The notes below the pieces were generated by a model. The model was given only the letters and a program-made list of their open reading frames with translations, did no database searches and was not told where the DNA came from. Of a stretch of DNA of 64,000 nt, positions 56,810-64,000 are shown piece by piece (position 1 is the stretch's first letter; each line of letters opens with the position of its first letter). Where the stretch lies: NCBI RefSeq assembly GCF_030272615.1, contig NC_081414.1, positions 3,535,501-3,599,500 of the forward strand, in the 5' to 3' direction. Both the position numbers and the translations under genes were made by a program. Source of the stretch: Cryptomeria japonica. Taxonomy: Eukaryota > Streptophyta > Pinopsida > Cupressales > Cupressaceae.

Positions 56810-56924
56810 CTTTTGTATTATAGAAGGACCTGAAACAGTACAAGATTTTGGAAAAATGCAATTACAAGAGATTCAAGATAATATTAGAAGTCGTCGCAAC
56901 AAAATTTTCCTACATATGGAAGAG
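56810..56924 (+). CDS. OR: ORANGE (OR) exon 2
   Basis: A 115-base exon bounded by GCAG/C and GAG/GTAATC. It encodes 38 residues beginning FCIIEGPETVQDF and continuing through QLQEIQDNIRSRRNKIFLHM to Glu-Glu. This is the near-invariant N-terminal block of OR, a plastid (and nuclear) protein that binds and stabilises phytoene synthase and drives chromoplast formation. The only visible difference from the Arabidopsis sequence I remember is Gly for Ala after VQDF. The Arg at residue 26 of the exon (codon AGA, 56886-56888) corresponds to Arg90 of Arabidopsis OR, the site of the melon golden Arg-to-His change; here it is wild type. The exon ends in phase 0. The next expected residues (VRRLRIQQR) were not found in the window. 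Confidence 0.94.
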
Positions 56925-59230
56925 GTAATCTTTTATGTACGATACCATTTTGGTAAATTTTTGATGTCTCTATAAATAGTAAATGCTCCATTGGGTTTTA
57001 TGCGTGAATATATCAAGAATTAATATACTTTCTTGATGCCATACACTGTTTAGATTCCAACATGAACATAATGTTTCAATATATAAATGGAAATCAAAGT
57101 AGATTTTTGTTTGTATGTATTGTAAAAGAGAATATGTCATGACACTCACATTATGCTAAATAAATAAATAAGTAATAACTAATGTTTTATCTAATCTTAA
57201 GAAAAATCATGTTCAAATAGTTATTTTCCTTTTTCACCTACTAAATCCTTAAGCCTAGCTGTAATCACTCAATTCATGGGAGTGAAGTGAGGTTGTAGAG
57301 AAATTAGGGGATGAGACTCTTGTTCTAGCTGAGCATCAAGGATTTCACATAAGTTTGCTTGATTGAATTGATCCTTTCACTCCCACGTCACTCAACTCAG
57401 TGCCAAGGATTTCACAAGTCTGCATGATCAAACTAATCCTTTCACTTCCATATCACTCAGCTGATGTCCACCCTTTTGGGAGCATAGATGATGGGGTTTT
57501 TGTTATAGGAGAGAATTATAGTAATAGGAGAGTGGCATTGCTAGAGGGAGATTTATTCAAAAAATTTGTCATCTGCTTGCTGTCTTTCCTTTGGAAAATT
57601 CAAATTTCCTAGGAGTGATAGGACTGCAACACTTGGTTGGGTCATTCTTGTTGTCCTTCTATAGTTTTATTGGCTTGTCTGATTGAAGGAAGAAGGTTGA
57701 TTGGTACGTTGGCATAGGTTGTAGCTTTGTTGATCGACTGATACCTTGGTTTAGGTTGTGGGTGGTAGATTAATTTGTATCTTGATGTAGGCTGTGCATG
57801 ATAGGTCAACTGGTATTTTCCTTTTTTTCTCTACTACCAGATACCCAACTAATTAGCGATCCCAGGCATAATAGATTCAATTCAGTGGTGGTTGTAAGTT
57901 TGTAACATATTGTTAGATGTTGAAGAATAAGGAATTCAATTAGAATGAATGAATTAATAATAGGAAACCGTAGGTCCCATAGGATAAATGGAGTTGTCTT
58001 TTTGTGATTCCAAATGAATTTTTCTAACTAAGATCTGGTATAAATATGCCTTCTACACCTTGTCTAAACTCCCATTTCAACCCAGATGGATAGAATGTAT
58101 TATGGCACGAATTACAGTTAGGAACTTACAAAATAATAGTCATGATCTTAATCAGTTAGGTGGAACATCATTATTCCGTATTTCCCTGGCTAATAATTCA
58201 CTCTTATCATCTTGCTTTCATGCCTTTCTGAAGTTTTATCCTTGGTATCATGGCTGTCTAGCTATACATTCTTTTACCCTTGAAAACTCTTAGTATTGTT
58301 AGTTTTGTGTTAATCGGTTGCAAACCAATAATCCCTTTCTGAATGTATGTAAGACACGAGTTTTCTTAATGAAAATTCCTAAGTTGATGGTATTGTTAAG
58401 CTTCCATCTAGCCAAACATCTAAGTTATTAATGAAATCTCATTTTAGAATTTATTGCAAAATTCTTAAGTTTTCATTGTTCTGGTTATCAACCTAGCCCT
58501 TGGCTTGACATTGTTATAAAAATTGTAAACGTAAATTTGCTATACCTTATTGAATAACTGAGCTACTGCTGTGTTGTAATTTAATAAATCAAAAAATCTA
58601 GGTTCTAACACCTACATTAGATAACATGCTCATAAAAGATAGAAAACAATATTCTCATTGCATGGTTAAATTGTGTTATTATCTCTTAATTGAAGTCATG
58701 AATTAGTTAAAAATCACAAAAAGTATTGTAGATTTTTATGTTAATAAAATTAAAAACGACAAGGGGCATAAATATGTTGTACCACTATTATTCTTTGAAA
58801 AATATTTAGAATAGGATGAATTTATACGTCATATTATATCCTATGCTATTCTTTTAAAAGTTTTTTTTTGCCATTTTTTAGTGCTTACTAGAGGTCAAGC
58901 TTTTCAATTTGTAGAAAAAATCCTTTTTGCTTTTTTGTTGTGTCGCAAATTAATGAGAGAAGCATGAAAATTGTAAGTCACCATTTTTAGAAAGTTGCTT
59001 TTTTATTTTTTGTTATTTTCAGTGAATGGCAATGGCAAAGAGTTATTGAGGTACTTTCAGGTTTCATCATGTGAAAAATGGAATTCAAGAAGATGAAAGG
59101 CAATAAGAAGTGAATCTTTTTATCAAGGTCAACGTTTGAAAATGAAAAATGAAAGAAATTTAAAAGCAATTCAAATTTTTGAGTAATCATTTGAAAATTT
59201 CTTCAAATTGTCATTAAGTATCTAAATATT
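56925..59230 (+). other. OR: Start of OR intron 2
   Basis: AT-rich intronic sequence. A local duplication of about 70 bases (57329-57470; shared phrases AAGGATTTCACA, GATCAA or GATTGAA, CCTTTCACT and CACTCA). No exon-like frame with OR motifs was seen. Confidence 0.5.
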
Positions 59231-59686
59231 TCATTATGGAGTTAAGTAATCAATAAATCACTTTCTGAGATTTAAAGGTGAATTCTCCCACTTGGTAGTA
59301 AGTAGGAAAACTGCCACTTGGTGCTAACTTTGACAGTTTTCACTTTTTGGCATCCAAGGCCAATTTCCCCACTTGGCACCAAGTTATGAGAACCTCCACC
59401 CGGTATTAAGTAACCAAAAATTAGTATATGGGCCGAAGGGAAAGTTGAACACTGAACAAAGCAAAATAGAGGAGAAAAATCAATGAATGTTAGTTCTCCA
59501 TTCATATTATGAAGAAGTAATTCGTAAAAAACTTAAATGAATTAAATGAAATGATTGATAGATCATTTAAAGAATTACAAAATTGATGTTTCTAAAAAGA
59601 AAAAATTGAAAAAAGAAACTAACTAATTATTTACAACATATTACATAATTGACCATTAATTAATAATAAACAATATTATTCTAATA
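59231..59686 (-). mobile_element. Probable 3' LTR of the terminal copia element
   Basis: Left of the polypurine tract (minus AAGGGAGGG, 59687-59695) the minus strand starts TATTAGAATAATATTG. The left border cannot be set because the 5' LTR lies beyond the window. Three CCACTTGG-type phrases recur at 59289-59385. Confidence 0.45.
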
Positions 59687-59734
59687 CCCTCCCTTAATGG
59701 TCAATCTGTCAACAACACCAAGCTGCCCCCTGAA

Positions 59735-61087
59735 TTAAGCAAACTTTTCTGGGCTGAGAGACTTGGTGAGAGTATCTGCAGTCTGATTCGCAGTTGGAAC
59801 ATACTGCAATTGAACTGATCCGTCTTCAACAAGCTTTCGAATAAAATGACAATGAGTTTCCACATGCTTGGTTCTTTCATGGAAGACATGATTCTTGGCA
59901 AGTTTGAGAACTCCCTGATTATCACAAAACAAGAGAGTCGGACTTGCTTGAGATATTTGCATATCTGCAAGCATCCGTCGAAGCCAAACTGCCTCACAAG
60001 CTGCCTTAACTTCTCCTCGATACTCTGCTTCTATCGAGGAGAGAGCCACTGCTTATTGCTTTTTACTAGTCCATGTGACTGCACAAGATCCCAAACTGAA
60101 CACATACCCAGATGTTGATTTCCTGTCATCAACCGAACCTACCCAATCTGTATCTGTGAAACCACTAGGTCTAGGATCATGACTCCTAGTGTAAAGAAGT
60201 CCATAATTAGAAGTGCCCTTCACATAACGCAGCACACGCTTCGCTGCTACCCAATGATCAGCCTTGGGGGCTGTCATGAAGCGTGAAATGTAGCTCACTG
60301 CAAAACTGAGATCAGGTCTAGTGGTAGTGAGATAGATGAGTCTGCTCACTAGTTGCCTAAATGTTGTTACATCTATAGGAGGAGAATCAGACTTGGCTAA
60401 CAACTTCACTCCTGTCTCCATAGGCGTGGAAGCAGGTTTACAATTCTGCATTTGAAACCTGTCAAGCAAGTTCCTGGCATACTTAGACTGAGAAATAAAA
60501 ATGCTACCATCAGTCTGCCAAACCTCAACACCTAAACAATAATGGAGAAGCCCCAAATCTGTCATGTCAAAAGCCTTGCGCAGGTCTTGTTTGATATTTG
60601 CAATCAAATGCGTTGAACTGTTAGTAATGATCAAGTCATCCATATAAACAACAAGAAAGAGAACATCATCACCAGAGTGTTTGATAGACAAATTTGGGTC
60701 TGAAGGGTTACACTGAAAACCATGAGCAACCAAGTACTGATCAATATTGATGTACCATGCTTGAGGAGCCTGTTTGAGTCCATACAGTGCTTTCATGAGT
60801 TTATGTACTTGATGTTCTTTGCCGACAACCTTGAAACCAGGAGGCTGCGTCATGTAGACTTCTTCCTGCAACTCACCATTGAGAAAGGCACTCTTAACAT
60901 CCATTTGATGGACTTTCCATCCAAACTGAGCTGCAATAGCGAGAAAAAGACGAATTGTACTCATCTTGGCAGTAGGAGCAAAAGTCTCCTCATAATCAAT
61001 GCCCTCCCGCTGTGTGAATCCTCGAGCAGCCAATCTGGCCTTGTATTTATCCAAGGTAAAATCTGCATGATACTTGACCTTATACAC
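59735..61087 (-). pseudogene. Copia RT and RNase H (terminal element)
   Basis: RT (61087-60053): [41 protein letters not shown], the catalytic box VVYMDDLI, then RNase H start TDWVGSVDDRKSTSGY. A TAA after SKKQ (60050-60052) precedes the rest of RNase H (60049-59735: SSIEAEYRG, CDNQG, ERTKHVETHCHFIR, TADTLTKSL), which ends naturally after PEKFA. The Asp pair of RT is intact. Confidence 0.92.
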
Positions 61088-61801
61088 CCATTTGCAGCTA
61101 ATGGGTTTCTTCCTTGGAGGAAGATCGGAGAGAACTTAGGTGTTGTTCTTCAAAAGGCTCTGGTATTCTGCGTCCATTGCCTGTTCCCACTATGGAATCC
61201 CTTTTGCCTTTGCATATGTTTGAGGCTCATAAATACTATGAATGTTGACCATGAGAGCAAAATTGATTGTAGACTGCTGTTTGCTCTTGTTTCTGGATAA
61301 TCTACCCTCAATGAGCTTATCGGGAGGAAGATCACTGATGGTCTTAGCCCACCATTTAGGCCGGAGAGTAGAAGAACCAACATCAGATGCAAGAGGAATA
61401 ACTGGAATTGGAGGTGGAATAGGTGGAAGATTAGCATCATCTGAAGGAAATTCAAGTAGTGCATCATCAAATTTAGAATCTGCATCATCCTTCCCATTAG
61501 GTGAACCAAATGGAAGACGAACACCCAAATCAGAAGCCTTCAAAGGTCGATCCTTATAATTCCGCTCAGATGAGGAAAGTTGAAATGGTCCTCGTTCTTC
61601 ATCAAAGACAACATCACGACTGAAGATAAGACGATCAGTGTCTACATCAATCAGTTGGTAAGCCTTGTGGTTGTCATTGTACCCTGTGAACATAAGCTTT
61701 TGACTCTTGGAATCCAACTTGGAACTCTTTTCATCTAGAATCCATACATATGCTAAAGAGCCAAAAAATTTCAGATGACTGATCTTGGGTTTGCGACCAG
61801 T
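61088..61801 (-). pseudogene. Copia integrase C-terminal and linker (terminal element)
   Basis: 61717-61190 starts MDSKSQKLMFTGYNDNHKAY, the GYS-type block of integrase C-termini, followed by the acidic-proline linker before RT. Stops at about 61188, 61137 and 61802 isolate it. Confidence 0.8.
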
Positions 61802-62392
61802 CTAGGTTTCCTTAGGAGTCTTCCCCTTAACAACACGTGTGGGAGACCGATTAAGGAGATAGATTGTAGTGTATATTGCTTCTGCCCAATATTTCTTAGG
61901 AACATTCCTGTGTTCCAACATTGACCTAGCCATTTCTGTAATGGTGTGGTTGTGACGTTCTACAATGCCGTTTTGTTGAGGAGTGTACAGTGTGGTTAAC
62001 TGACGTTTTATGCCATGTGTATCACAAAAAGTGGAGAAAGTAGTAGAACAAAACTCCCTCCCATTATCAGACCTAAGAGTAATAATAGAACAACCAAACT
62101 CTTTTTGTAATAAGACCTTAAATTTCTGAAATACAGGAAACATATATGATTTCTGTCTAAGAAAGTACACCCACATTTTACGACTGAAATCATCAACAAA
62201 AAGCAAGAAATACCTGCACCCAGTAACAAGTGGTGTATTCATTGGACCACATACATCAACATGGACTAACTGTAGTACCTTAGAGGCTCGCCATGAGTCA
62301 CCATCCTTGAACGGTGTCCTGTGTTGCTTCCCAGCCTGACAAGCTTCAGAAACTCGCTGATTCTGAGTTTGAATTTCAGGTAGGCCATGCAC
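61802..62392 (-). pseudogene. Copia integrase core (terminal element)
   Basis: Catalytic landmarks in order: VHVDVCGPM (first Asp), FVDDFSRKMWVYF, LRSDNGREF (second Asp), and PQQNGIVERHN (catalytic Glu). The DDE triad appears intact. Preceded by the C-x2-C remnant ACQAGKQH, in which the first Cys is Ser-shifted. Confidence 0.9.
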
Positions 62393-63160
62393 TAAATCTT
62401 CTTGAACAAGCTGAGCAAGGTAGTGAATGTTCAGGTGACCATATCATTGATGCCATAGACTGATGAGAGGAGGATTTAGTTGCAAAAGCATGCTCAAGAG
62501 AATCACCCATATCTACAAGTTTGTATAGACCATGATGCTCGATGCCAACAACTACAGTAGTGCGAGATGCACGATCAACAATCGAACACTTGTGTACACT
62601 GAATACAACATCAAGCTGAGGAGAATGTTGCATGATCTGACTTATTGAGAGTAGGTTTAGTTCTATGCCAAGAACGTAGTATACATTGAGGAATATGAGA
62701 TTCCTCCCACCAGACTATATCAGGGCGTTGCCTTTGCCAACAAGGGTATACTCTTCACCTCCTCCAAAAACGATTGAATCAGTATAGGGAGAGAATTCTA
62801 TAAACCAATCATGCCTGTGAGTGAAATGACGAGAAGCACCAGAATCTATATACCAGGCAAAAGACTTCACATGCTCTGCAGGTCTTTTAGTCATGAAGGC
62901 ATAAAAGGTAGACTATTTCTACTTTGTGTGCTCAACGACTTTGGCTTTAGGTTGAGACCCTCGCTGCTTCCTCCGTTCGGAAGCTATCCGATTGCGATAA
63001 TCCTTGATCATATGGCCATATTTGTGACAGTAGTTGCATTGAACCTTCTTCTTCTTTGAACCATCCTGAGACTGACTGGAGCCCCTTTGCTGAGATGATT
63101 GAGATTTTCCTTTATCCTTGTGAAAGGATTTGGCTGCAAAGGCTTGTTCTGAGGAGGATG
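62393..63160 (-). pseudogene. Copia protease and zinc knuckle region (terminal element)
   Basis: The protease active-site box WYIDSGASRHFTH is at about 62860-62820 and its GGG and VLGIELNLLSISQ landmarks follow. The knuckle at about 63040 reads CNYCHKYGHMIKDY, with the final Cys changed to Tyr. Two stops lie between knuckle and protease, and a frameshift at about 62380 lies before integrase. Confidence 0.82.
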
Positions 63161-63392
63161 AAGTGGCGTTGCTACCAAACTGTTGTTTTCAACGATCTTG
63201 TTGCAGAAGTTTGGTGAACAACTTTGGAAATTTCAGATCAACATTCGTTGAGGTAATGTTGAGAGTTTCTATGAAGTGCTCATAGGATTTTGGTAGACTC
63301 TTCAAGGTAATGACTAACATATCCTCTTCCTCCATTTTCTAACCAATAGCTTCGAGCTGCTCTCGAATGTCCTTAATCTTCGTGAGATGCTA

Positions 63393-63761
63393 CTATAAGG
63401 ACATACGTTCATCCATCATGATGGAGAACAACTGGTTCTTCAAGAAGAACGCTCGACTCTTGTCGGATGTCTCATGCAGTTCCTTCAGATGCTTCCAGGT
63501 TTCTGATATTGACTTGTCAGAGGGAATCTGAGGCAACTGGTCATCTGTGACGGAGAGCTTGAGGAGCATGACGACTTCTCGATTCTGCTCATCAAACTTG
63601 TCCTGGTCCTGTCCGACTGTAGTAGGACGAGATACTTTTCCCAAAACAAGATCATCAAGGCGACGGTATTCAAAAATAGTTAGCATGCGTTGCTTCCAAG
63701 TTTTATAATTCTTGCCATTGAATCTTTGACTGCCTTCCAAAATTAAGTTGGTCGACGCCAT
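63393..63761 (-). pseudogene. Copia gag N-terminal part (terminal element)
   Basis: 122 residues starting MASTNLILEGSQRFNGKNYK with TWKQRM and a WKHLKELHE block (UBN2-type gag). A TAG ends it after MDERMSL. The gag continues in frame to about 63170 with further stops. Confidence 0.88.
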
Positions 63762-63800
63762 CTTGCATGCTTCCCAATGTATGAGAAACGAAAATTAAAG

Positions 63801-64000
63801 AAGAGGTGATAGCACAAAATTCGAGGCAGGAATCCCCATGTAGAAAACAAAGGCAGATGTAGGTACATTATTCAAGAAATAGAAGAAGTACGACTGGCAC
63901 AAATATTGAGGTAAAAATTTTCGGCTAACCCAAAAAAATCTAACAACCTAGAAAAAAAAAGAATACTGGCTGCCAAAAATACCAAGGGTTTGAAAAAATC
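63801..64000 (-). other. Leader of the terminal copia element
   Basis: Non-coding sequence upstream of gag on the minus strand. No primer-binding site or LTR end was recognised before the window ends. Confidence 0.4.

Larger units (their letters stand above)
59687..63800 (-). mobile_element. Minus-strand Ty1/copia element, internal region
   Basis: Complete domain order gag, zinc knuckle, protease, GAG-pre-integrase, integrase, RT, RNase H, polypurine tract. It is interrupted by about six stops or frame changes. A different copia lineage from the two at 14-31 kb: gag starts MASTNLILEGSQRFNGKNY and RT has YMDD rather than YVDD. It lies in OR intron 2 in reverse orientation. Confidence 0.9.

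Noticed and set aside
58060-58293. Possible exon on the plus strand (77 residues)
   Set aside because: No homology recognised and no matching splice signals.
60722-61300. Plus-strand ORF of 192 residues
   Set aside because: Antisense shadow of the copia RT and linker; no domain.

Overview
The window is nuclear DNA of a seed plant, most likely a conifer (inference). It is AT-rich, packed with nested Ty1/copia and Ty3/gypsy-type LTR retrotransposons, and its one recognisable host gene has a very long first intron. No bacterial operons, rRNA genes or functional tRNA genes were seen.

Host gene. An exon at 56810-56924 (+) encodes the conserved N-terminal block of ORANGE (OR), the plastid DnaJ-zinc-finger-like protein that stabilises phytoene synthase and promotes carotenoid accumulation. 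A plausible transit-peptide exon lies at 33772-33986 (+). It ends at a GC-type donor in the compatible phase. If the pairing is right, intron 1 is about 22.8 kb and everything from 33987 to 56809 is intronic. Later OR exons were not found and probably lie beyond the right edge.

Layout. 1-5841: a minus-strand solo LTR, a plus-strand LTR with a decayed copia gag, and a decayed ORF of unknown family. 5842-13726: two tandem copies of a gag-only, gypsy-like element with 1.2-kb LTRs. The first copy carries a 333-bp TRIM whose LTRs contain a tRNA-like unit with Pol III A and B boxes. 13727-30834: a minus-strand copia element (LTRs 14055-15629 and 29290-30834), split within its protease by a complete plus-strand copia element (19179-26965). 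30835-33771: the cut third gypsy-like LTR, a microsatellite, a 311-bp tandem duplication, then the OR promoter side. 35196-43281: an array of 14 palindromes of 43 bp spaced about 174 bp apart, followed by a TATA box, a spliced leader, and a long ORF split by one in-frame TAG and ending at an LTR. 46422-50434: a hAT-like DNA element with an 8-bp target duplication. Inside it is a 3.2-kb LTR element that has captured and fused pieces of two host genes, plastid glucose-6-phosphate isomerase and SEC23. 50996-55900: gypsy LTR fragments, a gag-only copia remnant and tandem duplications. 56810: OR exon 2. 59687-63800: a minus-strand copia element with gag, protease, integrase, RT and RNase H, broken by several stops.

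The most unusual items are the palindrome array, the PGI-SEC23 chimera inside an LTR element inside a hAT element, the TRIM with tRNA-like LTRs, and the OR gene with a giant GC-AG first intron. All retroelement coding regions show stops or frameshifts, so none looks autonomous today. All identifications come from reading the sequence and remembered family motifs; no database search was run.
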